64,000 nt of DNA from a bacterium (GTDB lineage Bacteria; Patescibacteriota; Andersenbacteria; UBA10190): contig NZCO01000007.1 of assembly GCA_002686445.1 (NCBI GenBank), positions 19,672 to 83,671 of the forward strand. Reading direction: 5' to 3'. Below, piece after piece: positions 54,424 through 63,698 of the stretch. The position numbers and the translations under genes were made by a program. The notes beneath the pieces were generated by a model. That model was not told the DNA's origin, ran no database searches, and saw only the letters and a program-made list of their open reading frames with translations. Each line of letters starts with the position of its first letter. The stretch's first letter is position 1.

Positions 54424-55011
54424 CTAGAGTGGCCGTTCGCGCGTAACAATACTGGCTAGGTAGCCCAGTGTCTCGAGTGGATTGGGAGCTACATTACTAA
54501 CGGAAATATCGAGCCGCGTCAGTTCCCAGAACGTTGGCTGGTCGATCAGCGTAGCAGGGTCGACAGGCCTCGTAGTGCTGGCGAACAGCATGATATCCAA
54601 CGAGCGATCGGCGTCCTGTAACTTGTCGCTCAGGGGGATGCTCAGCTGGCGTGTCGTGACCGTATCGGTCAGGTCACCGGCAACTCGATCATACACCGGA
54701 ATCACGTCATAGCTCAGCCAAAAGGAACTGCGCCGGATACCCAGTGAGAGTCTTTGCACGTCATGGGGAATAAACGATATCGTCACGTCTGCCGTTTTAC
54801 CCAACACGGGCTCCACTAATTGCAGATCTGTGTGCGCCAACGACTCATATATTTGAGCTCGCCCGTCCTCGACAGGGTAATCGATCCCATAAATGGATTC
54901 GATAGCCGACAAGTCTCGCGGCCCCTCATTAAGTAGCGACACTCCAAACAAGAGGGCGGCAACCAACACACCACCTATAGCAACCCGCAATATATAATGT
55001 GGCGACTCCAT
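54424..55011 (-). CDS. Single-helix envelope protein of unknown function
   Basis: A 195-residue protein with an N-terminal helix (about residues 8-27) that may be a signal anchor and a polar domain rich in beta-strand residues, probably outside the membrane. No family recognised. It lies between the Wzx-like flippase and the small protein at 54230 with gaps of two bases on each side. Confidence 0.65.
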   Translation of the reverse strand: MESPHYILRVAIGGVLVAALLFGVSLLNEGPRDLSAIESIYGIDYPVEDGRAQIYESLAHTDLQLVEPVLGKTADVTISFIPHDVQRLSLGIRRSSFWLSYDVIPVYDRVAGDLTDTVTTRQLSIPLSDKLQDADRSLDIMLFASTTRPVDPATLIDQPTFWELTRLDISVSNVAPNPLETLGYLASIVTRERPL

Positions 55012-55013
55012 CG

Positions 55014-56474
55014 CTAGGGTTTAAGCCAATTAAGGCGAGGATGCATGCTGGCCAGCCGGGTCCGATCCACGTCACGAATTTCGCGCAAGAACCATAGTGC
55101 CGTCAGGTAGATCACGCCTACCACTAGGTATTGCGGTATGAGCGTCAGCGGTGTGGCGATCCAGAAGTAGGTAAGACCGACCGCAATCGCGCTAGCCACA
55201 ATCGCATTAACGGCGCTCCGCCAGGGAACAGGAATACGAAACGTGCGGAAGGTATACGTAGCCAGGATAGCCAAACCGATCAATCCGGTGATGGTGGTTT
55301 GCCAAGCGGCACCAATCAGTCCGTAGGTCGGGATTAAGTACCAACCCAGTCCCGCGCTGACAATAACCAGACCGACAGTGATACCGAGGCTCACCAGCGC
55401 ACGGTTGGCACCGGCGGCGATGTTGGCTAGGAGTAGATAAAACGACAGGCTGCCCAGGCCGATCATCAAGACGGACAGTACTGGCGCAGCGGCAGTGTAC
55501 TGCGTTGAGAAGAATAAGTGGATTAACGGCTTGCTGGTTGCGGCGGCCAACGCGACGCTCGGCACGATCAGTAGGATCAAGTAGCGGATAGTCTGCGCGA
55601 TAAACGTGACAGCCTCGTCCGCCGAAGCTCCTGGCTTGGTCAAACGCGCCACACTGGGCAAGAGAATAAAGCCAAGTGCTTGCAGCAGCATGTAGGGAAT
55701 TCGCGACAGGGTAACACCAGCGTTGTAGTAGCCCGCCTGCACATTGTCCCCCAGCAGCGCCTTAACCATAAACAGGTCCAAGCTGATTAAGATTTGCAGA
55801 CCAACCAAGATCAAGACATACACGCCCGCGAACTTAAGAAACGCAGTGCGCGGCAGGCGCTTTTCCTTGCGACCCCCTAGGCCGCGGCTCCACCACCAGC
55901 CAATAATGGCGGCGGCGATGCCACCAATTAGGAACCCAGCAAACGCTCCGAAGACACCAAAGACATATATCAGAGACAGGGCGCCGGCCGCCTTAATCAC
56001 CGCATACAATGTCGTGACAGCGGCCTGTCGATTGAACATGTGCATGCCGCTGAAGAATTGTTGATAGATGGGATAGGCAGCCTGCGAAAAGATTACTATC
56101 GCGGAAAAGGCTATCAGGCTAGCTAGCATCGGGTCACCCAATAGGCCGGCCAAGATGGGACTACCTAAGCCCATTATAAGTGCCACGACCAGCGCGATCA
56201 GTAACTGCAACCGAGCGCCTTGCCGCAGGATACTGTGGCCGTGTTCCTCATCGCGGGCAACATACCGTGCGATAGCCACTGGTACACCGAGCGTCAGAAA
56301 CAACCCGAAGATACTTTGCAGAGACAAGACAACACCATAGACACCGTAGGGTCCGGGCCCAAGCAGACGTCCGATCCAGAGGTGTGTCAGATACCCCAAG
56401 ATAAGGACGGAACCCTGAGCGCCCATAACGGCGACCGCTCCAGTTAAGCGTGATTGTGGTTTGGTAGCGGTCAT
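55014..56474 (-). CDS. Wzx-like oligosaccharide flippase (MOP superfamily)
   Basis: A 486-residue protein with about 12-14 helices. GAVAVMGAQGSVLILGYLTHLWIGRLLGPGPYGVYGVVLSL is the typical start of polysaccharide flippases. It probably moves lipid-linked oligosaccharide across the membrane. Start overlaps the upstream GT-C-like stop in ATGA. Confidence 0.9.
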   Translation of the reverse strand: MTATKPQSRLTGAVAVMGAQGSVLILGYLTHLWIGRLLGPGPYGVYGVVLSLQSIFGLFLTLGVPVAIARYVARDEEHGHSILRQGARLQLLIALVVALIMGLGSPILAGLLGDPMLASLIAFSAIVIFSQAAYPIYQQFFSGMHMFNRQAAVTTLYAVIKAAGALSLIYVFGVFGAFAGFLIGGIAAAIIGWWWSRGLGGRKEKRLPRTAFLKFAGVYVLILVGLQILISLDLFMVKALLGDNVQAGYYNAGVTLSRIPYMLLQALGFILLPSVARLTKPGASADEAVTFIAQTIRYLILLIVPSVALAAATSKPLIHLFFSTQYTAAAPVLSVLMIGLGSLSFYLLLANIAAGANRALVSLGITVGLVIVSAGLGWYLIPTYGLIGAAWQTTITGLIGLAILATYTFRTFRIPVPWRSAVNAIVASAIAVGLTYFWIATPLTLIPQYLVVGVIYLTALWFLREIRDVDRTRLASMHPRLNWLKP

Positions 56475-58810
56475 GGAATACGAGCGAGACCTAAGGCGAT
56501 TAGGTTGATGTCCACCACAGTACCATTTGGATTGACCAGCGTCAGTGTGATAAAGCCACGGTCATCAATCGGTACTTGACGGGGCTCTAAACGCAAGAGT
56601 TCGCGACTGACTAGGGGATGCAGTGTCCCTAGAGCATCGCGCACAAATAACCCGGTGGGGCTGCCGACAATATCAACCAGGAGTTCTACGGCAGTGTCAG
56701 GCTTGTCGGTGCCTTCTCTATCCCACAGAGCTGTCAGGTAATCGCCGATGTTGAACTTAAGAGGCGTCTGTGCAGCGGACAGAGATCGAACCGAGCAACC
56801 AGCGACCGCATGTGGCGCGCTCACCAAAGCGCCTTGGAGACTTACCGGCAAGTGGAGGAATGTGTCTTCAGTATCGCCGATGTCGTTAGCGATAGTAGAG
56901 GTTCGTAACAACCAGGTCTTCTGTTGCGGGGACAAGCGGTTGCTGCACGTGTCCTCGGCCTGGCGGTGAGCAAGGAGGGCGATGTCGCCTCGCTCATAGG
57001 CGACTGCGAGCCCTGGGTTATTGGCAAACTGCGCGCCGCTACTGCCGTCTATACCAGTGACGTAGGTGATCCCGTGCTTGGCCATGAGGTCGAGCGCCAG
57101 ATCCAGGCCACCGAGGGAAAATATCTTTTCGTAATCAAGCTGATTGAGATACAGATTGTACCGCAGTGCAGATTGCCGAGCCTCCTCCATTTGGCGAGCC
57201 AAGTCACTAGCGATCCGTGTATACATGGGGTGCCCACTTAATACGAGCCAGGAGCTCGAGCGCCGATTGTAATCATCTACTAGAACCGCTCCGGATGGAG
57301 CCTTGGAGAGATCGTCGATTAGCGTCATTTGCTCCTGGGTCAGTGTCGAGTTAGTCCGAACGGTGTGCGACAGTTGCCACGCTCGAGCGGACGTCGCCGA
57401 CGTACCCACGACGACTAGCACAATAAGCAGCGTGCGTAACCAGCGCTGTCTGCCAACGCTGGCCCCGCTACGTATCAAGCGATCCAGCGTAAGCAGAAAC
57501 GCGGCTCCCATGATCGACAACGGCACGGCACTGTAGAACAGCGCACGGACTGGTGGAATATCGATGCCCAGGCGCGGGCCCTGTGATAGGGCCAGTAATA
57601 TGACGGTCGACAACGTAAACGCCGCGCGCGCGTAGCGGTCTTTGAGGTCAACCCGCAAGCGCCTCAGCAGATACAACAGACCACCAAGTCCTAAGGCTAG
57701 CCAGGCAATTCCCATCAGACGCGGATAGGCGATAAGGTCAGGCGTCAGCGGCAACAAGTGAGGATCGAGGGTAAAGAAATGTGCAACCTTGCGGTGCAGG
57801 CCGAGCATGCTGCCACCCACGACTCCGACGATAACCACTGCGAACATACTTATGGCCACCCGGCGAGAGATGCGCGCCTGCTTGCGCCACAGCTCACGCA
57901 CTGCCAACAAGACGACAGGTAGCAACACAAACGCGGCCAGAAATGCAGAAAACTGGTGACTGAACAGCAGAGCCGCCAATAGCACGAGTAACAAGCCACC
58001 ATGCACCCGACCCACATGCCCGTCACGCTGCCACGCGTCTAACAACAGGAGGCAGACCAACAGCGCTCCGAACAGGAGGAACTCGCCGACCAGGTTTTGC
58101 CAGTGGTAGCCCGGTTCACGAATGTAGCGCAAGAACCGAAGCTGCGTCAGTAAAAGCAGGGCTGTGAGCATCACCAGTGGTAAGCGCGGCAGGACGGGAA
58201 AGATAGTGCGGGCTATGGCCGCAGCCACGACTACCACACCCACCGCCATGGCGACTGCCAATAGGCCGACAGCAGTTAGTGGGTCTGGCGCCAGCCTCAT
58301 TGCTAAGGCGGTGTAGGAATGCAGTGCCGGCGTGAAGAAGTCTACGGGGTCGCGATTTAAGAGGGCGGGAGATAGGCCATAGTCTGGAGCGGTGTTGTTC
58401 TCAATAATGGAGAGTCCCCACAAAATACTCTTCTGACTGTCGCCAGTCGGCAGGCCATCATGAAATAGTAGGAAAGGAATGCTAAAGACCGCAAATAAGA
58501 GCAGCGCCACAGCTGCCATAACCAGCCACTGCTGATGTTTGGCATGGCGAGACAAGCCCCGACTTACCAACGGCCGCAAGACGATAATGGTTGCGGCAAA
58601 GGCTAGTAGCCAAATGACTACGACGGGTATGCCAAGCCAGCTCGCCAGCAGTGTCCCCAATAACAGGAGACCGGTACTCCACAGCCCGCCGAGTGCCGCG
58701 GCTACAACGAGTGGTTGCTTGGCGTGACGCCAGACGATCGCCGCTCCCGGCAGGAAGAACAACGTTAGGGGAATGACCACCGTCATGATGGTCGACAGCG
58801 GCGACATCAT
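56471..58810 (-). CDS. Large GT-C-like membrane protein
   Basis: A 779-residue protein with about 12 helices in the first 470 residues and a soluble C-terminal domain of about 300 residues. A loop at residues about 120-140 contains HDGLPTGDSQKSILWGL, an acidic motif in the position of GT-C catalytic residues. It probably transfers a polyprenyl-linked sugar. Overlaps both neighbours in ATGA. Confidence 0.78.
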   Translation of the reverse strand: MMSPLSTIMTVVIPLTLFFLPGAAIVWRHAKQPLVVAAALGGLWSTGLLLLGTLLASWLGIPVVVIWLLAFAATIIVLRPLVSRGLSRHAKHQQWLVMAAVALLLFAVFSIPFLLFHDGLPTGDSQKSILWGLSIIENNTAPDYGLSPALLNRDPVDFFTPALHSYTALAMRLAPDPLTAVGLLAVAMAVGVVVVAAAIARTIFPVLPRLPLVMLTALLLLTQLRFLRYIREPGYHWQNLVGEFLLFGALLVCLLLLDAWQRDGHVGRVHGGLLLVLLAALLFSHQFSAFLAAFVLLPVVLLAVRELWRKQARISRRVAISMFAVVIVGVVGGSMLGLHRKVAHFFTLDPHLLPLTPDLIAYPRLMGIAWLALGLGGLLYLLRRLRVDLKDRYARAAFTLSTVILLALSQGPRLGIDIPPVRALFYSAVPLSIMGAAFLLTLDRLIRSGASVGRQRWLRTLLIVLVVVGTSATSARAWQLSHTVRTNSTLTQEQMTLIDDLSKAPSGAVLVDDYNRRSSSWLVLSGHPMYTRIASDLARQMEEARQSALRYNLYLNQLDYEKIFSLGGLDLALDLMAKHGITYVTGIDGSSGAQFANNPGLAVAYERGDIALLAHRQAEDTCSNRLSPQQKTWLLRTSTIANDIGDTEDTFLHLPVSLQGALVSAPHAVAGCSVRSLSAAQTPLKFNIGDYLTALWDREGTDKPDTAVELLVDIVGSPTGLFVRDALGTLHPLVSRELLRLEPRQVPIDDRGFITLTLVNPNGTVVDINLIALGLARIP

Positions 58811-59958
58811 ATCGTAATTGTATCTAGATATGTCTGCGCCAGTTCTTCCCAGGTGAATTGACGTGCGTGTGCTCGCAGCGAATCACTGGCGGCGGCAGTC
58901 AGGGGGTTGCTCAGCAGATCAGCAATTTTTGCGGCATAGTCGTCAGCCAATTCAGGTGTAGCAAAAAAACGTTCGTGCAGGTCTTGCGGAAGTAGCTGTG
59001 GTCGAATACCAACATCGCTGGTAACCACCGGTAGTCCAAGCACCGTCGCTAAAGCCACGCGGTAACTACTTTTCGCGCGCACTTCTATGCTGCTGTCGAT
59101 CGGGTCGAGGATAATGGTCTTGTCCGTGAGCAGTTCGTTTACGGTGTCAGGCGTAAAGCGCCCTGTCCACGCAACGGCGTCAGTGAGACCGAGTGTCGCG
59201 AAGGATTCCTTAAGCGCATCCACATCGTCGCCGTCGCCGGCAATGGTCATCTTGCAAGTCGGATGCTTCTGCCGCACGGCGGCGAGCATGTCGGGTAACA
59301 AGTCGACACGATGACCAGACCCAATGGAAACGCTCCCGATATATAGCAGCTCACCGGCAGAGTCTCCGGTGGCGACCGTCGTGTTGCTGACCGTTAATCC
59401 GGTTGGTACTAGTGTCACTGGTCGGCGATCACGAGTCAGCTGCCTAAAGTGGTCAACGAGAAAAGGTGAGGCTGCGACAATAGTGTCGCTGAGGCGGGCG
59501 GCGGTACGTTCAGACCAGTGGATAGCGGCTCGTTGGACCATCGAGCTGAGTTGATTGGCCGTGAGCTCAAAATCATCGGTATCAAGAACGATATACGCCT
59601 GACCGCCAAGGAGTTTCCATATGTATACGCCGAGCACATTACTGGGGAGCGGTTTTACTATCACGACGACGTCAGGTGCCAAGCGGCGTAGTTCCCCACG
59701 CGTGCGCCAAGCGGCCATAAGCATATTCATGATAAGGCCGAGTCCCTTGAGCCTAATTTTGCCAGCCGGTGATCGCACAAACGGTTCGGGACCAATACTG
59801 TGCTCGTGCATCCCTGACGTAGCTTCATCGCTTACATCGCCCACAAGCAACACATGCGTGTCATGGCCCGCTGACGCAAATTCAGCCGCTAGCGGCCTAA
59901 TGCGACCAATTATAGTAGAGCCGCGACTGCTCAACGGAGTGGCAAATACGAACTTCAT
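58807..59958 (-). CDS. Glycosyltransferase family 4-like (GT-B), altered donor loop
   Basis: A 383-residue GT-B protein. MKFVFATPLSSRGSTIIGRIRPLAAEFA starts the first domain and GELLYIGSVSIGSGHRVDLL the second. The EX7E motif is not evident: the region reads IEVRAKSSYRVALATVLGLPVV. First gene of a tight run that continues through 52672. Confidence 0.8.
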   Translation of the reverse strand: MKFVFATPLSSRGSTIIGRIRPLAAEFASAGHDTHVLLVGDVSDEATSGMHEHSIGPEPFVRSPAGKIRLKGLGLIMNMLMAAWRTRGELRRLAPDVVVIVKPLPSNVLGVYIWKLLGGQAYIVLDTDDFELTANQLSSMVQRAAIHWSERTAARLSDTIVAASPFLVDHFRQLTRDRRPVTLVPTGLTVSNTTVATGDSAGELLYIGSVSIGSGHRVDLLPDMLAAVRQKHPTCKMTIAGDGDDVDALKESFATLGLTDAVAWTGRFTPDTVNELLTDKTIILDPIDSSIEVRAKSSYRVALATVLGLPVVTSDVGIRPQLLPQDLHERFFATPELADDYAAKIADLLSNPLTAAASDSLRAHARQFTWEELAQTYLDTITI

Positions 59959-60018
59959 AGCTTCTTAATGAAGTATGACATATACCCTATCTAGATGTGG
60001 TGATGCAAGACGCTTTTT

Positions 60019-60666
60019 TTATGGGTGCACCCGGGATGTCATGTAGTAGCTCAACATCACTTTATCAGCACCAATGCGACTTCTTTGCAGGGCCCCGACC
60101 ACAAAATGGGTACCGAACAGCTGGCGAATATCATCATCGGTGAAATAGGTGTACCAGCGCTGGTCCCCATACTTCTCGGCGTCTTGTTCGCGTGGCCCTT
60201 CGCCCTCTCCTTCCCAAACGGTCAGCCCCAACACTCCGCCAGGCTCTAAATAGTCGCACAGCGACGCCACCACCCCGGGAATATACTGGCGGGGGACATG
60301 TAGTAGGGACGCATGCATCCAAATGCCAGCAAAGCGGCGGTCGCCCAAGTCTAGGTTTTCAATATCGCCGACCACAGCCTCAAGTCCTTGCTCCTCACAC
60401 TTGGTGACCATCTCTGGCGAGAGATCAACGCATAACACTTCGCAGCCCTGCCCACGCATATACGCCGCGTAGTGACCGGGGCCACTGCCGAGGTCTAGTA
60501 CGCTGACTCCACCCGGCAACAATTTAACAAATCCATCGAGCAGCCCCTGAGAGTGCTCGGAAAAATGCTGCGCGAAATGCTCTTCGAATTCGTCCGTGTG
60601 TTTATCATAAACCGCGCGCATCGCGTCGCGACGGTCTTCTCCCAAGCCCTTAGGTGGCTTTGCCAT
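60019..60666 (-). CDS. SAM-dependent methyltransferase
   Basis: A 215-residue class I methyltransferase: VLDLGSGPGHYAAYM (motif I), VLCVDLSPEM, and GIWMHASLLHVPR. It overlaps the Nudix gene by 17 bases. Substrate unknown. No terminator was seen after its stop, only a short A-rich stretch. Confidence 0.88.
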   Translation of the reverse strand: MAKPPKGLGEDRRDAMRAVYDKHTDEFEEHFAQHFSEHSQGLLDGFVKLLPGGVSVLDLGSGPGHYAAYMRGQGCEVLCVDLSPEMVTKCEEQGLEAVVGDIENLDLGDRRFAGIWMHASLLHVPRQYIPGVVASLCDYLEPGGVLGLTVWEGEGEGPREQDAEKYGDQRWYTYFTDDDIRQLFGTHFVVGALQRSRIGADKVMLSYYMTSRVHP

Positions 60667-61096
60667 TCTCCTTAAGCTGCACGAACGCTCTCTCCACTGC
60701 TCGTATCTGATCAGGGAAGAATGGGGAGCCCGTATCCTTCTCGAGCGCTAGCAGTTCCGCTTGGGTTATCCACTTATATTCCTCATGCTCGTCACTTAAC
60801 TTCACTTCAAGGGAATCAAGTGTAACGGGATAGCACAGCACCACTACTTCACGCCGGGCTTCTTTGTGCCAGTCGACGCGCGCGTCAATCAACTCACCAA
60901 TTTTCACTACCGTATTACCCAGGAGCTCCTCCTCAACTTCTCGCTTCAGGCCTTCTTCAAGCGACTCTCCCTTTTCCAATCTGCCGCCGGGTAAATCCCA
61001 AAAGGTCTCGCCCGTATGTAATCGTCCCAGTAGCACTAACACCCGATCGCCATCAACGGCAATTCCTTTGGCTGAAACTTGAAACTCATGCGGCAT
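60650..61096 (-). CDS. Nudix hydrolase
   Basis: A 148-residue protein with a Nudix box (residues 38-58): G38, E44, R52, E53, E56 and E57 fit GX5EX7REUXEE. The final Gly of the consensus is Leu. It hydrolyses a nucleoside diphosphate linked to some moiety, such as NDP-sugar or damaged nucleotide. Overlaps the methyltransferase gene by 17 bases. Confidence 0.9.
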   Translation of the reverse strand: MPHEFQVSAKGIAVDGDRVLVLLGRLHTGETFWDLPGGRLEKGESLEEGLKREVEEELLGNTVVKIGELIDARVDWHKEARREVVVLCYPVTLDSLEVKLSDEHEEYKWITQAELLALEKDTGSPFFPDQIRAVERAFVQLKENGKAT

Positions 61097-61106
61097 ATAT
61101 AGTTAG

Positions 61107-61808
61107 TTACTTCTTAAGCGACCGGATTAGCGGCCAGATTTTGAGGGCGGTCTTCAGCAACGTTACCGTATCGAGCTTACTGCCGTCCATACTCCGCCAC
61201 TTGATGGGGAAGTTAACTGTTCGGTATTGTCGGCGAACTGCCTTGTAGGCAATTTCAGTATCAAATAACCAGCGCTCCTCTTGTAGTTCGGCAAACAGGT
61301 CCTGTGCCACTGAGCGCCGATACCCTTTGAATCCGCACATGGTATCAACGTCACCCAGACCGAAGTAACCCATGTAGGTGCGATACACAAATCCGGACAA
61401 GCGTCGCAGGGCAGAATTGCGTTCCGTGTCTGCCCCCGGCATCCAACGATTGCCAACGCCAATGTCGGCTCCGTCTAATGCTGTTAACATCTTGGGCAGC
61501 TCGTCGATTGCAGTGGCTCCATCAGCATCCATGAACACCACTATGTCGGATGTCGCAGCCATCACCCCGGTACGCACCGCCGCTCCTTTCCCCTTATTCC
61601 GCGCATGCTTAATGACTCGCATGATTGGTAACCCGGCGCCAACTTGCTCTGCCGCCGCTACTGTCTTATCAGTACTACCATCATCAACTACCAACACTTC
61701 GGTGATGCTGGCAGGACTCTTGGCATAATAGGTAGCAATCGATTGCAAAAAGGTGGGCAAGCGGCCTGCCTCGTTATAGGCGGGAATTACTAGAGAAACG
61801 GTAGTCAT
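61107..61808 (-). CDS. GT2, dolichyl-phosphate glucosyltransferase-like
   Basis: A 233-residue GT2: SLVIPAYNEAGRLPTFL, LVVDDGSTDKTV, VVFMDADGATAI and VDTMCGFKGYRR. This is the ALG5/DPM-like group that makes polyprenyl-phosphate sugar. TATAAA lies seven bases before the ATG without a Shine-Dalgarno sequence. First gene of a three-gene minus run. Confidence 0.92.
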   Translation of the reverse strand: MTTVSLVIPAYNEAGRLPTFLQSIATYYAKSPASITEVLVVDDGSTDKTVAAAEQVGAGLPIMRVIKHARNKGKGAAVRTGVMAATSDIVVFMDADGATAIDELPKMLTALDGADIGVGNRWMPGADTERNSALRRLSGFVYRTYMGYFGLGDVDTMCGFKGYRRSVAQDLFAELQEERWLFDTEIAYKAVRRQYRTVNFPIKWRSMDGSKLDTVTLLKTALKIWPLIRSLKK

Positions 61809-61815
61809 AGGAATA

Positions 61816-61821
61816 TTTATA
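61816..61821 (-). promoter_or_regulatory. -10-like hexamer before 61808
   Basis: TATAAA on the minus strand, seven bases before the ATG at 61808, consistent with a leaderless transcript. Confidence 0.45.
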
Positions 61822-61905
61822 TACGCTAATGCATTGTAGCGCGTCTGAATAGTGTCTATCAGGTGCCATTTGCGTAAAGCGCCGTGCTGCTGTCATTCTA
61901 GTAGA

Positions 61906-63690
61906 GTGATACTCGCACTCCTCGTAACTATCATTGCTGGCCTGATGACTTCAGGTATTTTGCTTACGCACCGCCGCTTGGTAACTTTTTTGGCTACCGG
62001 ACTAACGATGGCTGGTGGATGGTGGCTGCTATTGTCCCTACTGGCGCGAACACTGGGCACCGGTACGGCACAGCCGACGATCATGTTGGTCGCGTCCGTG
62101 ATCCTGCTAGTCGTCTGGGGCGTCCAGTGGCGTTCCTTTAAAGCCCCCGGTTGGCACACACCGCTGAACTTGAATGAGGAGCTAGTCCCACTGGTGGCGA
62201 CGGCACTCGTATTGCTCGGCGCAGTACCGGTCCTCCTATTCAATGGGTGGCAGGGCGACCAATTTGTGATGCACGGCTTTTATCACGGTGATACAACGAC
62301 CTTCGCTTCCCTCACCCAGCGCTCACTCCTATCCGAGCAGCTGGTGAGCGAAAATGTGTTCGCCGGAAATGGTCCGCTAGAATATCCGACACTGCTCCAC
62401 GCCGGTATAGGTGACGCTATTCGGTCGAGCGGGGGCAGCTCAGTACTGGCGATGCTGCCCTGGCTAACCATTATCGGTATTCTCGTCTCCATTCCCACGT
62501 TGTGGTTGCTGTGGGACTTGCTGGTGCCCGCCTACACTAAAGGAAAGAAGTGGTTGGGAATCAGCGGCAAAGTGTTACCCCTGACGCTCCAGCTCTTGCT
62601 CCCGCTATATGTCCTGACTCTTTCTTGGGATAGATACATCTACCCGCAAAGTCATTTTTTCTTAACCGGTCTGTATATTGTCTTGGCGGTACTGCTAGTG
62701 AGTAATACAAAAGCGAGCGGACGAGCCCACTATGTGCCGCTCGGCGTGGCGACGATTCTGACATTGGTGCTGCTCTTGAGCAACGCCGTAACGGGAACCG
62801 CCGCCCTGGTCTTGCTGCTAGCTCAAAACGGTATTCAAGTGATTAACATCAAGCGGCCACCACGCCTGCGCGCCGTGCACCTAATCCTGGCCGTGGCGGC
62901 AGTACTAGTCTTCCTAATCGCCACACCTGGCCAAGGGGCCATCGGTTTACTACCCGGCCTCTCGTACACGGCCGCCGGGGATATGCTCCGCCTCGCGCTA
63001 CCATTGTTGATCCTCGTGGCGGCCTTATTAATGACAGAGGGACGGCGACCATATCTAAATGCTGCCGTTGGCGGACTGTCGCTCCTGACTGTAGTCACCT
63101 ATATATTCTCGGGTCGTGACATCGTGGTCGCCAACAGCTCTCGATTTTTCTACCACGCCATTCTGATTGCCTTCCCGCTCGCGGTATACCCCATCGTCCG
63201 CGTCGTCATGTGGGTCAAGCGGCAGCTACTCCATACTTCAACACCAACAGGCACTAAGGCCGGTTCATGGGCCTTTGTCCTGGCTGTGCTCTTCCTCGTG
63301 GCCTTGCCTGGCTTAGCGAGTGGTGCCAGCGCCTATGACAACCTCTTAACGGGCGAGGTGACAATCGTGACGACGCCTCACGTCGAGGCCCTTACCTGGA
63401 TTACTACCAACACAGCACCCACGGATGTTGTTATTGCGCACCCCGACAGCCCCTGGCTGATACCACTGTTTACGGGACGGGCGCTGCTGAGAACAAACTA
63501 TTGGTTGGACCCCAACGACGCGCTGACCCAGCAACTCAACGACGCCTTCGCCGGTGACACAGATGCACAAGTAAGCGTGGCAGGTGAAGCCCGTTACGTC
63601 CTACTGCAAAGCACCGAGGTGGACGACTGGGCGAACCTACCCGACGAACCTGTGTTCAGTAACAGAGCAGTTAGTATTTACGGGCTCTAG
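61906..63690 (+). CDS. GT-C-like polytopic membrane protein
   Basis: A 594-residue protein with about 12 helices up to residue 475 and a short soluble C-terminus (VEALTWITTNTAPTDVVIAHPD). A loop with FYHGDTTTFASLTQ resembles acidic GT-C outer loops. The start is uncertain: GTG at 61906 begins the first helix (MILALLVTIIAGL); an earlier GTG at 61852 adds a cysteine-rich stretch that is unlikely. Substrate unknown. Confidence 0.7.
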   Translation: MILALLVTIIAGLMTSGILLTHRRLVTFLATGLTMAGGWWLLLSLLARTLGTGTAQPTIMLVASVILLVVWGVQWRSFKAPGWHTPLNLNEELVPLVATALVLLGAVPVLLFNGWQGDQFVMHGFYHGDTTTFASLTQRSLLSEQLVSENVFAGNGPLEYPTLLHAGIGDAIRSSGGSSVLAMLPWLTIIGILVSIPTLWLLWDLLVPAYTKGKKWLGISGKVLPLTLQLLLPLYVLTLSWDRYIYPQSHFFLTGLYIVLAVLLVSNTKASGRAHYVPLGVATILTLVLLLSNAVTGTAALVLLLAQNGIQVINIKRPPRLRAVHLILAVAAVLVFLIATPGQGAIGLLPGLSYTAAGDMLRLALPLLILVAALLMTEGRRPYLNAAVGGLSLLTVVTYIFSGRDIVVANSSRFFYHAILIAFPLAVYPIVRVVMWVKRQLLHTSTPTGTKAGSWAFVLAVLFLVALPGLASGASAYDNLLTGEVTIVTTPHVEALTWITTNTAPTDVVIAHPDSPWLIPLFTGRALLRTNYWLDPNDALTQQLNDAFAGDTDAQVSVAGEARYVLLQSTEVDDWANLPDEPVFSNRAVSIYGL

Positions 63691-63698
63691 GCAACGAC

